Source of the DNA: Haemophilus parahaemolyticus
Lineage (GTDB): Bacteria; Pseudomonadota; Gammaproteobacteria; Enterobacterales; Pasteurellaceae
Direction: 5' to 3'
Length of the DNA: 6,474 bases
NCBI RefSeq assembly: GCF_018373095.1
Contig: NZ_JAHAHT010000100.1
Location: 1-6,474 of the forward strand
The position numbers were made by a program, and so were the translations under genes. Under the pieces are notes generated by a model. That model was given only the letters and a program-made list of their open reading frames with translations, ran no database searches and had not been told where the DNA came from. Below, piece by piece: positions 1 through 6,408 of the stretch; position 1 is the first letter of the stretch, and every line of letters starts with the position of its first letter.

Positions 1-1
1 T

Positions 2-685
2 ACACTTAATTTTATTACCGCTCACGATGGTTTTACGCTTAAAGATTTAGTGAGTTACAACCAAAAACATAATGAAGCGAACGGCGAAGAAAATCACGAC
101 GGCAGAAACGAAAACTACAGCTACAACCAAGGCATAGAGGGTTCGACTGAAAATCTTGCTGAGCCACAAAAAAGTGCGGTGGAAAATAACCGCACTTTTG
201 CACAAAGTGGATTATTAATAAGTTTATTACTTGCCAATGGCACGCCAATGTTGTTGGCTGGCGATGAATTCGGTAATACCCAATATGGTAATAACAATGC
301 CTATTGCCAAGATAACGAAATTACTTGGCTTAAATGGGCAAATTTTAACGAAGAATTATTTGAACTGACCAAGCAAACGATTGCACTCCGCAAAAAAATG
401 GGCAGTTTAAACCGAGATCAATGGTGGTCGGCTGAGAATGTGCAATGGCTTAACATTGCAGGCGAACCGATGACAGTTGAAGATTGGCAAAATCAACAAA
501 CCAAAGCATTACAGATAGTTTTAGATAATCGTTGGCTTTTGTTGATTAACGCCAAAGCCGAAGGTCAGGTGTTTCACTTGCCTAATGGGAAATGGAAGCC
601 CCAAATCGGCACACATAATGTAACCCTTGAAGCACAACAAGCCGAACTTCGTTCAATGGGCTTTTGTATGCTGAATGACGAATAA
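2..685 (+). CDS. glgX: Glycogen debranching enzyme GlgX, C-terminal part (5' end outside window)
   Basis: Cytoplasmic isoamylase-type debranching enzyme of the GH13 family; it hydrolyses alpha-1,6 branches of phosphorylase-trimmed glycogen. The frame is open from base 2 and gives 227 residues ending at TAA 683-685. E. coli GlgX has about 657 residues, so roughly the last third is present. Visible marks are FITAHDGFTL (fragment residues 4-13), which holds the His-Asp of GH13 conserved region IV (third catalytic carboxylate, about D442 in E. coli); HNEANGEEN; GTPMLLAGDEFG; and QYGNNNAYCQDNEITWLKW. The catalytic nucleophile and acid/base lie upstream, out of view. The end of the fragment would be the C-terminal beta domain. 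An ATG at 50 is internal, because the family match continues upstream of it. The segment at about residues 50-70 contains an inverted pair of uptake sequences and appears several residues longer than in E. coli. glgC follows after 22 bases. Confidence 0.96.
   Translation, partial: TLNFITAHDGFTLKDLVSYNQKHNEANGEENHDGRNENYSYNQGIEGSTENLAEPQKSAVENNRTFAQSGLLISLLLANGTPMLLAGDEFGNTQYGNNNAYCQDNEITWLKWANFNEELFELTKQTIALRKKMGSLNRDQWWSAENVQWLNIAGEPMTVEDWQNQQTKALQIVLDNRWLLLINAKAEGQVFHLPNGKWKPQIGTHNVTLEAQQAELRSMGFCMLNDE
170..199. repeat. Inverted pair of Haemophilus-type DNA uptake sequences inside glgX
   Basis: AAGTGCGGT at 172-180 (+) and its complement ACCGCACTT at 189-197 are both exact 9-base cores of the Haemophilus uptake signal sequence. 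With flanking A and T they make a perfect 11-bp stem (170-180 with 189-199) and an 8-base loop. Such pairs normally sit between genes as terminators; this one is read in frame as part of GlgX (KSAVENNRTF). There is no long T run after it, so it is probably a weak terminator. The known role of the core is recognition by the competence DNA uptake machinery. Confidence 0.93.
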
Positions 686-697
686 CAATAAGACTAT

Positions 698-701
698 GGA
701 G
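698..701 (+). promoter_or_regulatory. Ribosome binding site deciding the glgC start
   Basis: GGAG lies 6 bases before the ATG at 708. The in-frame upstream ATGs at 675 and 696 have no comparable Shine-Dalgarno sequence, and 675 would overlap the end of glgX. The family N-terminus also fits a start at 708 (MKSGDLNKYD). Confidence 0.8.
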
Positions 702-707
702 ATCCGT

Positions 708-2009
708 ATGAAATCTGGCGACCTTAACAAATATGATTTAGTTAAAAACACTTTGGTGCTTGTTCTCGCAGGTGGACGTGGTTCACGTTTACACGAATTG
801 ACAGATAAACGTGCAAAACCAGCGCTTTATTTTGGTGGTAATCGTCGCATTATCGATTTTGCACTTTCTAATTGTATTAACTCAGGTTTAAACCGAATTG
901 GCGTAGTAACCCAATATGCGGCACACTCCTTGCTTCGTCATTTGCAAACAGGCTGGTCTTTTTTGCCACAAGAGAGAGGGGAATTTGTCGATATGCTGCC
1001 TGCTCGCCAACAAATCGATGATTCCACTTGGTATCGTGGCACTGCCGATGCGGTGTATCAAAATATGGCTATTATTAAAAATCACTATCGCCCGAAATAT
1101 ATTTTGATCTTAGCAGGCGACCATATTTACAAACAAGATTACAGTGTGATGTTAATGGATCACGTCAATAGTGGGGCGAAATGTACCGTTGGTTGCATTG
1201 AAGTGCCACGTTCTGAGGCTCACGAATTTGGTGTGATGGCTGTAAACGAAAACTTGAAAGTGAAAGCCTTTGTGGAAAAACCGAAAGATCCGCCAGCCAT
1301 GGTGGGCAAACCTGATGTTTCGCTCGCCTCAATGGGAATTTATGTATTTGATGCGGATTATCTTTACAAAATGCTTGAGCAGGAAGTGAATACCCCGCAA
1401 ACTAGCCACGATTTCGGTAAAGATGTGTTACCAAAATGTTTAGAAGAAGGTACGCTTTATGCTCACCCATTCAGCCGTTCTTGTATGGGACGCAACACCG
1501 AGGGCGAAATTTACTGGCGTGATGTAGGTACACTTGATAGTTTTTGGCAATCCAATATCGATTTAGTCTCTGAAAATCCACAATTAGATATTTATGACCA
1601 AAGCTGGCCAATTCGTGGTAATCCTATTCAGGCTTATCCATCAAAATTTTTCTACAAACACTCCAATGTGCATCCTGTAGATAACTCACTTATCGGCGGC
1701 GGTTGTGTGATTACCGATGCTTCGATCAGCAATTCTGTGTTATTCGACCACATTAAAATTGATGCATTTTCAAAAGTAGATCACTGCGTGGTGCTACCAC
1801 AAGTTAAAATCGGTAAAAATTGCGTGTTGAAAAATTGTATTATTGATCGTGAATGTGAAATTCCTGATGGTATGCAAATTGGTGTGGATATAGAAGAAGA
1901 TAAAAAACGCTTCCGTATTAGCTCAACAGGTAAAGTGATTCTTGTGACCTCGAAAATGTTAAAGAAACTTGAGGGACACGAGATTGGCGAGGAAGGGCAT
2001 TTAGATTAG
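708..2009 (+). CDS. glgC: Glucose-1-phosphate adenylyltransferase (ADP-glucose pyrophosphorylase)
   Basis: Makes ADP-glucose and pyrophosphate from ATP and glucose-1-phosphate, the committed and usually allosterically controlled step of bacterial glycogen synthesis; a cytoplasmic homotetramer in this family. 433 residues from the ATG at 708 (E. coli has 431). The N-terminal nucleotidyltransferase domain has LAGGRGSRL (20-28) and KRAKPA (34-39); K34 corresponds to the E. coli fructose-1,6-bisphosphate site Lys39. It also has WYRGTADAV (108-116), LAGDHIY (135-141) with catalytic D138 (E. coli Asp142), and FVEKP (188-192) with K191 (E. coli Lys195, glucose-1-phosphate binding). SHDFGKD and YWRDVGTLDSFW follow, then a C-terminal left-handed beta-helix domain from about residue 305 with hexad-type repeats (VLPQVKIGKNCVLKNCIIDR). 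The frame could be extended to an ATG at 675 (444 residues), but no ribosome binding site supports that. The short 22-base gap after glgX implies cotranscription with it. No defect seen. Confidence 0.98.
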   Translation: MKSGDLNKYDLVKNTLVLVLAGGRGSRLHELTDKRAKPALYFGGNRRIIDFALSNCINSGLNRIGVVTQYAAHSLLRHLQTGWSFLPQERGEFVDMLPARQQIDDSTWYRGTADAVYQNMAIIKNHYRPKYILILAGDHIYKQDYSVMLMDHVNSGAKCTVGCIEVPRSEAHEFGVMAVNENLKVKAFVEKPKDPPAMVGKPDVSLASMGIYVFDADYLYKMLEQEVNTPQTSHDFGKDVLPKCLEEGTLYAHPFSRSCMGRNTEGEIYWRDVGTLDSFWQSNIDLVSENPQLDIYDQSWPIRGNPIQAYPSKFFYKHSNVHPVDNSLIGGGCVITDASISNSVLFDHIKIDAFSKVDHCVVLPQVKIGKNCVLKNCIIDRECEIPDGMQIGVDIEEDKKRFRISSTGKVILVTSKMLKKLEGHEIGEEGHLD

Positions 2010-2015
2010 TTAGGA

Positions 2016-2043
2016 AAAGTGCGGTCAAAATTAACCGCTCTTT
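2016..2043 (+). terminator. Terminator-like hairpin after glgC built from an uptake sequence
   Basis: AAAGTGCGGT (2016-2025) pairs with ACCGCTCTTT (2034-2043) over 10 positions with one T-T mismatch, around an 8-base loop, starting 7 bases after the glgC stop. The left arm holds an exact uptake core at 2017-2025, continuing as GGTCAAAATTA as in the extended signal. The right arm is one base away from the complementary core. The following T run is short, so efficiency is uncertain. Confidence 0.65.
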
Positions 2044-2049
2044 CTAAAA

Positions 2050-2165
2050 CCCCTCTTTAGCAAAGAGGGGTAGGGGAGATTTGGCAGAAGTGAAATCAAC
2101 CTCATAAGAATTTCAAACATCGTAATCAAATCTCCCCCAGCCCCTCTTTTCTAAAGAGGGGGGCT
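2050..2165. repeat. MITE-like intergenic element made of nested palindromes
   Basis: Three dyads are nested. CCCCTCTTT (2050-2058) and AAAGAGGGG (2062-2070) form a 9-bp hairpin with a 3-base loop. CCCCTCTTT (2141-2149) and AAAGAGGGG (2153-2161) form a second one. GGGGAGATTTG (2073-2083) is the exact complement of CAAATCTCCCC (2127-2137). So 2050-2083 and 2127-2161 are inverted copies of each other with only a few differences and one indel, around a 43-base AT-rich centre (2084-2126) without a long ORF. This is the architecture of a small non-autonomous repeat. Similar CCCCTCTTT-AAAGAGGGG elements are, from memory, common between genes in Pasteurellaceae. It separates glgC from glgA and could act as terminator, RNA-processing or stability element; that role is inference. 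Confidence 0.85.
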
Positions 2166-2188
2166 GATCGAGCGTTATTCATATTTAT

Positions 2189-2193
2189 AGGGA
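2189..2193 (+). promoter_or_regulatory. Weak, distant ribosome binding site candidate for glgA
   Basis: AGGGA lies 14 bases before the glgA ATG at 2208, which is far for a Shine-Dalgarno element. The intervening bases are A-rich. No better motif is nearer. The start itself is fixed by the family N-terminus MKILHVCSE. Confidence 0.35.
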
Positions 2194-2207
2194 AAATAAA
2201 AAACTCA

Positions 2208-3638
2208 ATGAAAATCTTACACGTTTGCTCGGAACTCTATCCGCTCTTAAAAACAGGCGGGCTTGCCGATGTTTTAGGGGCATTACCCCAAGCACAGAAC
2301 CAAATAGGGCTAGATGCCCGCGTTTTATTGCCTGCTTATCCTGCAATTACAGCAGGCATTCCGAATACCCAAGTGGTTGCCGAATTTGATAACTTCGCTG
2401 GGCACGTGGTGTTGCGTTATGGAGAATATAATGGTGTCGGGATCTATTTAATTGACGCACCGCACTTATATGGTCGCGAGGGCAATCCTTATCACGATGC
2501 CTATTACAATGACTACGGCGACAACTACAAACGTTTTGCCTTGCTCGGTTGGGTGGGCGCAGAATTAGCCACTGGTTTAGACAGCTGGTGGCGAGCAGAA
2601 GTGGTACACGCTCACGATTGGCACGCAGGCTTATGTGCAGCGTATCTATTCAACAAAGGTCGCCCTGCGAAATCGGTGTTCACTATTCATAACTTGGCGT
2701 ATCAAGGGCAGTTTTCTTATCATCATTTATACGAAATTGGTTTGCCTGCGGGAATGTTTAATGTGGACGGTTTGGAGTTATTCGGACAAATTTCTTATTT
2801 AAAATCAGGCTTGTTCTATTCTGATGCAAGCACGGCTGTTAGCCCAACTTATGCAGAAGAAATCACGACACCAGAATTTGCCTATGGTTTACAAGGCTTA
2901 CTTTCTGGCTTAAAAGCTCAAGGTCGTTTGGTGGGGATATTAAACGGCGTGGACGAAAATATTTGGCATCCGAACATGGATCAATACATTCCGCACCATT
3001 ACAAGCTGAAATATATGGCAGGCAAAAAGAAAAATAAAGCCGAATTGCAAGCGTATTTCAATTTGCCACAAGATGAATCAGCCTTGGCATTTGTGATGGT
3101 CACCCGTTTAACCGAACAAAAAGGCGTGGATTTATTGATTGAAAGTGCGGATGAAATTGTTAAACAAAGCGGGCAGTTGATGATTTTAGGTTCAGGTGCA
3201 CCTCACTTGGAACAAGGTATTCGTGAGCTTGCTGAACGTTATCCGCAAAATATTGCGGTAAAAATCGGCTACGATGAAGCCCTTTCGCATTTAATGGTGG
3301 CAGGTGGCGATGTGATTTTAGTGCCAAGCCGTTTTGAGCCTTGTGGCTTAACCCAACTTTATGGTTTGCAATATGGCACACTGCCACTCGTTCGTAAAAC
3401 GGGTGGTTTGGCGGATACGGTGGTGGATAGTACCTCAGAAAGTATTAAAGCTCGCACCGCAACAGGTTTTGTGTTTGAACAGGCAACGGCAGATGATTTA
3501 CGCCGCACCCTTCAGCACGCATTTTCAATTTGGAAGAAACCAAGAGCTTGGTCAATGATACGCACGGACGCAATGGAACAAGACTTCAGCTGGCGTAAAG
3601 CTGCAGAGCAATATAGAACGCTTTATGAACGCTTGTAG
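2208..3638 (+). CDS. glgA: Glycogen synthase (ADP-glucose type, GT5)
   Basis: Transfers glucose from ADP-glucose to the non-reducing end of alpha-1,4-glucan; cytoplasmic, retaining GT-B fold. 476 residues against 477 in E. coli, and many positions coincide with E. coli numbering. The N-terminal domain has KTGGLADV with K15 (ADP-glucose binding) and D21, AEVVHAHDWHAGL, and FTIHNLAYQG with H161. The central part has LNGVDENIW with N246. The C-terminal domain has VTRLTEQKG with R300 and K305, and SRFEPCGLTQLYGLQYGTLP with the catalytic-site E377, followed by a second KTGGLADTV. All placed active-site residues are present. It is separated from glgC by 198 bases holding a hairpin and a MITE-like element, so expression may depend on read-through or on a separate promoter that I could not identify. 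A strong terminator follows the stop. Confidence 0.98.
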   Translation: MKILHVCSELYPLLKTGGLADVLGALPQAQNQIGLDARVLLPAYPAITAGIPNTQVVAEFDNFAGHVVLRYGEYNGVGIYLIDAPHLYGREGNPYHDAYYNDYGDNYKRFALLGWVGAELATGLDSWWRAEVVHAHDWHAGLCAAYLFNKGRPAKSVFTIHNLAYQGQFSYHHLYEIGLPAGMFNVDGLELFGQISYLKSGLFYSDASTAVSPTYAEEITTPEFAYGLQGLLSGLKAQGRLVGILNGVDENIWHPNMDQYIPHHYKLKYMAGKKKNKAELQAYFNLPQDESALAFVMVTRLTEQKGVDLLIESADEIVKQSGQLMILGSGAPHLEQGIRELAERYPQNIAVKIGYDEALSHLMVAGGDVILVPSRFEPCGLTQLYGLQYGTLPLVRKTGGLADTVVDSTSESIKARTATGFVFEQATADDLRRTLQHAFSIWKKPRAWSMIRTDAMEQDFSWRKAAEQYRTLYERL

Positions 3639-3660
3639 TTTTATTCGTAAACTTTCTTAA

Positions 3661-3717
3661 CAATCACACCGCTTGTGAAAGAATCTTTTGCAAGCGGTGT
3701 GATTGGGCTTGTTTTTT
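3661..3717 (+). terminator. Strong intrinsic terminator after glgA
   Basis: CAATCACACCGCTTG (3661-3675) is the perfect complement of CAAGCGGTGTGATTG (3691-3705), 15 bp. The inner part also pairs: two T-G wobbles, then AAAG (3678-3681) with CTTT (3685-3688) and a 3-base loop, about 21 pairs in total. GGCTTG and six T (3712-3717) follow. Placed 22 bases after the glgA stop, it should end most glgA transcripts before glgP. The left arm contains ACCGCTTGT (3668-3676), the complement of the Actinobacillus-type uptake core ACAAGCGGT; the right arm has GCAAGCGGT (3690-3698), one base off. Confidence 0.88.
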
Positions 3718-3749
3718 ACAAAGATAAGCATAAAATTCGAACTACTTTT

Positions 3750-3827
3750 GTAGGCTGTGTAAACAACATTCACGCACGCAAAGAGCGGTCAAATTTTGAT
3801 TGATTTTTGCAAATTCACACACCCTAC
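3750..3827. repeat. Degraded palindromic intergenic repeat with an internal uptake-sequence relic
   Basis: GTAGGCTGTGT (3750-3760) pairs with ACACACCCTAC (3817-3827) at 10 of 11 positions, giving inverted ends 78 bases apart. A second inverted pair lies inside: GCAAA (3778-3782) with TTTGC (3806-3810). Between these is AAGAGCGGTC (3781-3790), one base from the uptake core AAGTGCGGT and followed by the AT-rich tracts typical of the extended signal. Ends of the type GTAGGGTG...CACCCTAC recall the intergenic dyad sequences described in H. influenzae (AAGCCCACCCTAC). The assignment to that family is by memory and not certain. Confidence 0.6.
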
Positions 3828-3852
3828 GTTAATCATTTCTTAGCATTCTAAT

Positions 3853-3857
3853 AGAGG
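3853..3857 (+). promoter_or_regulatory. Ribosome binding site of glgP
   Basis: AGAGG stands 8 bases before the ATG at 3866. The second in-frame ATG at 3872 would be 14 bases away, so 3866 is preferred (protein begins MIMDNF). Confidence 0.75.
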
Positions 3858-3865
3858 TTTTACCT

Positions 3866-6328
3866 ATGATAATGGATAACTTTGATTCTCCATTCCAATA
3901 TAATCGTCCTGAAATGACCGTTGAAGCGATTAAAAAATCAATCGTTTACAAACTCATTTTCTTAATCGGTCGCTCTCCACGTGAAGCGAGCCAACGCGAT
4001 TGGCTCAATGCAACTCTCCACGCTGTGCGTGACTTAGTAACAGAGGGTTGGATCACGACTGCTCGCCAAACTCGGGCAGAAGATTCTCGCCGTGTTTACT
4101 ACCTTTCAATGGAATTTTTAATCGGACGTACGCTATCTAATGCAATGATTGCAGAAGGCATTTATGGATTAGCACAGGAAGCACTTTCTGAATTAAATGT
4201 GGATTTAGAAGAAGTTTTAGAAAAAGAAGTAGATCCAGGCTTGGGTAATGGCGGTTTAGGTCGTTTAGCTGCTTGCTTTATGGATTCTATCGCAACACTT
4301 GGTTTACCAGGTATGGGCTATGGTATTCGTTATGAATATGGTATGTTCCGCCAAAAAATCGAAAATGGTCAGCAAGTAGAACGCCCAGATGCGTGGCTTG
4401 AAAAAGGGGCACCTTGGGAATTTATTCGTCCCTCTAAACGCTTTACCGTAGAATTTGGTGGAAACATTCATTTCGAAGGCAAAAAATGTATTTGGCAAGA
4501 TACCGAAAAAGTGACCGCACTTGCTTACGACCAAATGATTCCAGGTTATCAAAATAATTCTGCAGCAACATTACGTTTATGGTCGGCACACGCAGGGGAA
4601 GTGTTTAACCTTGCCGACTTCAACCGTGGCGAACATTTAGCCGCATTAGAAGAACACTCCGCAAATAAAAACTTATCACGCGTGCTTTACCCTGATGATT
4701 CTACGTGGAATGGTCGCGAATTGCGTTTACGTCAAGAGTATTTCTTAGTCTCTGCATCACTTCAAGATATTTTACGCCGTCACAAACGCACCCACGATGG
4801 CCTTGAAAACTTGGCAGATAAAGTGGCGATCCACCTAAACGATACTCACCCAGCGTTAGCGATTCCTGAATTAATGCGTATTTTAGTGGACGATGAAGGT
4901 TTTGAATGGAAAAAAGCGTGGGAGATGACGCGTAACATTTTCTCTTACACCTGCCATACTTTAATGTCCGAAGCGTTAGAAACTTGGCCAGTGGAAATGA
5001 TGGCGAAAATCTTACCGCGTCATTTACAGATGATTTTTGAAATCAATGATCATTTCTTAGAGTATGTTCGTTCTTACGTAACTACGGACAACGATTTTAT
5101 CCGTCGTGTTTCTCTTATCGAAGAAGGCTACCAACGCAAAGTGCGTATGGGATGGCTATCCGTTGTAGGTTCACACAAAATCAACGGGGTCGCAGAAATT
5201 CATTCTGATTTAATGGTAACTTCAACCTTTGCCGATTTCGCTCGTATTTTCCCAGAACGCTTTACCAACGTAACAAACGGTATCACACCGCGTCGTTGGT
5301 TAGCCGTGGCGAATCCACAATTAGCCGCATTGTTTGATAAATATATCGGCTCAGAATGGCGTTGCGATTTAAGCCAAATTGAAAAACTCAAACCGTTCGC
5401 ACAAGAAAAAGCATTTAAAGAGGCTGTCGCTGACATTAAATTTGCTAATAAAGTGAAATTAGCGGAATACGTAAAACGCGAGTTAGGGGTAGAGCTTGAT
5501 CCGCACGCTTTATTTGACGTGCAAGTAAAACGTATTCACGAATACAAACGCCAAATGTTGAACGTGTTGCATATTATCGCTCGCTACAATGAAATGCTTG
5601 CCAACCCTGAAAAAGATTGGCAACCGCGTGTCTTTATCTTGGCGGGTAAAGCAGCTTCAGCTTATTATGCGGCAAAACAAACCATTCATTTAATCAATGA
5701 TGTGGCGAATGTAATCAACAATGATGAACGTTTGAAAGGTCGCTTGAAAGTAGTGTTTATTCCAAATTACAGCGTGAGCCTTGCACAGCTTATCATCCCA
5801 GCAGCGGATATTTCAGAGCAAATCTCACTTGCAGGCACAGAGGCTTCTGGCACTAGTAATATGAAGTTTGCCCTAAACGGTGCATTAACACTCGGTACGC
5901 TTGACGGTGCGAACGTAGAGATCTTGGAAAACGTGGGTGAAGATAACATCTTTATTTTCGGTAACACTGTGGAGCAAGTTGAGCAACTTCGTCGCGACGG
6001 TTATCGATCATTTGAATACTATCAAAATGATGCTCAATTACGCACCGTCGTGGATCAAATTATTGAAGGTAAATTCTCACCAGAAGATCCTCAACGTTAT
6101 CATCAACTATTACAAGGCTTGCAATACCACGATTATTATCAAGCGTTCGCTGATTTCCGTAGTTATGTAGAAACTCAAAAAGCCGTAGATGAAAAATATA
6201 AACAACGCGATCAATGGATTGAAAGCACCATTCAAAATATCGTGAATATGGGCTTCTTCTCATCTGACCGCACGATTAAAGAGTACGCAGAGAGAATTTG
6301 GAAAGTTGAAGCAGTTAAATTTGACTAA
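3866..6328 (+). CDS. glgP: Glycogen/starch/alpha-glucan phosphorylase
   Basis: Phosphorolysis of alpha-1,4 bonds at non-reducing glycogen ends to give glucose-1-phosphate; cytoplasmic, GT35 family, dependent on pyridoxal 5'-phosphate. 820 residues (E. coli GlgP 815, MalP 797). Landmarks in order: RRVYYLSMEFLIGRTL; GNGGLGRLAACFMDS (127-141), the conserved glycine-rich loop at the active site; HLNDTHPALAIPELMR; FTNVTNGITPRRW; DVQVKRIHEYKRQ (551-563); and EASGTSNMKFALNGALTLGTLDGANVEI, where K667 of NMKF is the expected Schiff-base lysine. The protein is complete with no frameshift. The genomic position after glgA supports GlgP rather than MalP. The preceding terminator suggests its own promoter in 3718-3852, but I see no convincing -35/-10 pair. 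An uptake core lies inside the gene, and an insertion sequence begins 23 bases after the stop. Confidence 0.97.
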   Translation: MIMDNFDSPFQYNRPEMTVEAIKKSIVYKLIFLIGRSPREASQRDWLNATLHAVRDLVTEGWITTARQTRAEDSRRVYYLSMEFLIGRTLSNAMIAEGIYGLAQEALSELNVDLEEVLEKEVDPGLGNGGLGRLAACFMDSIATLGLPGMGYGIRYEYGMFRQKIENGQQVERPDAWLEKGAPWEFIRPSKRFTVEFGGNIHFEGKKCIWQDTEKVTALAYDQMIPGYQNNSAATLRLWSAHAGEVFNLADFNRGEHLAALEEHSANKNLSRVLYPDDSTWNGRELRLRQEYFLVSASLQDILRRHKRTHDGLENLADKVAIHLNDTHPALAIPELMRILVDDEGFEWKKAWEMTRNIFSYTCHTLMSEALETWPVEMMAKILPRHLQMIFEINDHFLEYVRSYVTTDNDFIRRVSLIEEGYQRKVRMGWLSVVGSHKINGVAEIHSDLMVTSTFADFARIFPERFTNVTNGITPRRWLAVANPQLAALFDKYIGSEWRCDLSQIEKLKPFAQEKAFKEAVADIKFANKVKLAEYVKRELGVELDPHALFDVQVKRIHEYKRQMLNVLHIIARYNEMLANPEKDWQPRVFILAGKAASAYYAAKQTIHLINDVANVINNDERLKGRLKVVFIPNYSVSLAQLIIPAADISEQISLAGTEASGTSNMKFALNGALTLGTLDGANVEILENVGEDNIFIFGNTVEQVEQLRRDGYRSFEYYQNDAQLRTVVDQIIEGKFSPEDPQRYHQLLQGLQYHDYYQAFADFRSYVETQKAVDEKYKQRDQWIESTIQNIVNMGFFSSDRTIKEYAERIWKVEAVKFD
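4512..4522 (-). other. DNA uptake signal sequence inside glgP
   Basis: TGACCGCACTT is the exact complement of the extended Haemophilus uptake signal AAGTGCGGTCA. It is read in frame as part of GlgP (VTALAYD). A single copy without an inverted partner, so its likely role is only competence DNA uptake. Confidence 0.9.
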
Positions 6329-6330
6329 AT

Positions 6331-6351
6331 AAAAAAACCTCGCAATCGAAA
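6331..6351 (+). terminator. Probable 5' half of the glgP terminator, cut by the insertion sequence
   Basis: Two bases after the glgP stop codon comes AAAAAAACCTCGCAATCG (6331-6348). An A run leading into a GC-containing arm is the usual left half of a bidirectional intrinsic terminator, whose right half would be CGATTGCGAGG plus a T run. No such right half occurs before the window ends; the IS end begins at 6352. The half-terminator reading is inference. Confidence 0.5.
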
Positions 6352-6353
6352 TG

Positions 6354-6408
6354 ATCTGCACCCTAAAAGTTGGATTAAACAACCAACTCACTAAGGTGCA
6401 GATTTTTT
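6354..6408 (+). promoter_or_regulatory. Imperfect hairpin plus T run in the IS left end, before the transposase start
   Basis: ATCTGCACC (6354-6362) pairs perfectly with GGTGCAGAT (6395-6403). Inside, AGTTGG (6368-6373) pairs with CCAACT (6383-6388). A run of six T follows (6403-6408) and the ATG comes at 6409. The structure resembles an intrinsic terminator and also buries AAGGTG (6393-6398), the only Shine-Dalgarno-like sequence for the transposase. It could block transcription and translation entering from glgP; that function is inference. Confidence 0.65.

Noticed and set aside
50..60. ATG at 50 as the start of a short separate gene
   Set aside because: The frame is open to base 2 and the upstream residues match the conserved GlgX region IV, so this is internal to a partial glgX.
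675..707. Upstream in-frame ATGs (675 and 696) as the glgC start, giving a gene overlapping glgX
   Set aside because: No ribosome binding site precedes them. GGAG is well placed only for the ATG at 708, and the extra residues (MTNNNKTMEIR) are not a family feature I recognise.
2166..2207. Promoter for glgA
   Set aside because: Only AT-rich sequence with no clear pair of -35 and -10 hexamers at proper spacing.
3755..3852. Promoter or CRP site upstream of glgP
   Set aside because: TTGATT (3796-3801) and TTGCAA (3807-3812) could serve as -35, but no TATAAT-like hexamer lies at 16-18 bases. TGTGT...TCACG (3756-3773) has the wrong spacing for CRP.
4304..5967. Antisense open frames of 66-82 codons within glgP, and similar ones in glgX, glgC and glgA
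   Set aside because: They lie wholly inside strongly conserved coding sequence, show no recognisable domain and are expected by chance.
1..6328. A novel defence, biosynthetic or regulatory system hidden in the gene cluster
   Set aside because: All four enzymes are standard glycogen metabolism proteins with expected lengths and catalytic residues; no extra gene is inserted among them.
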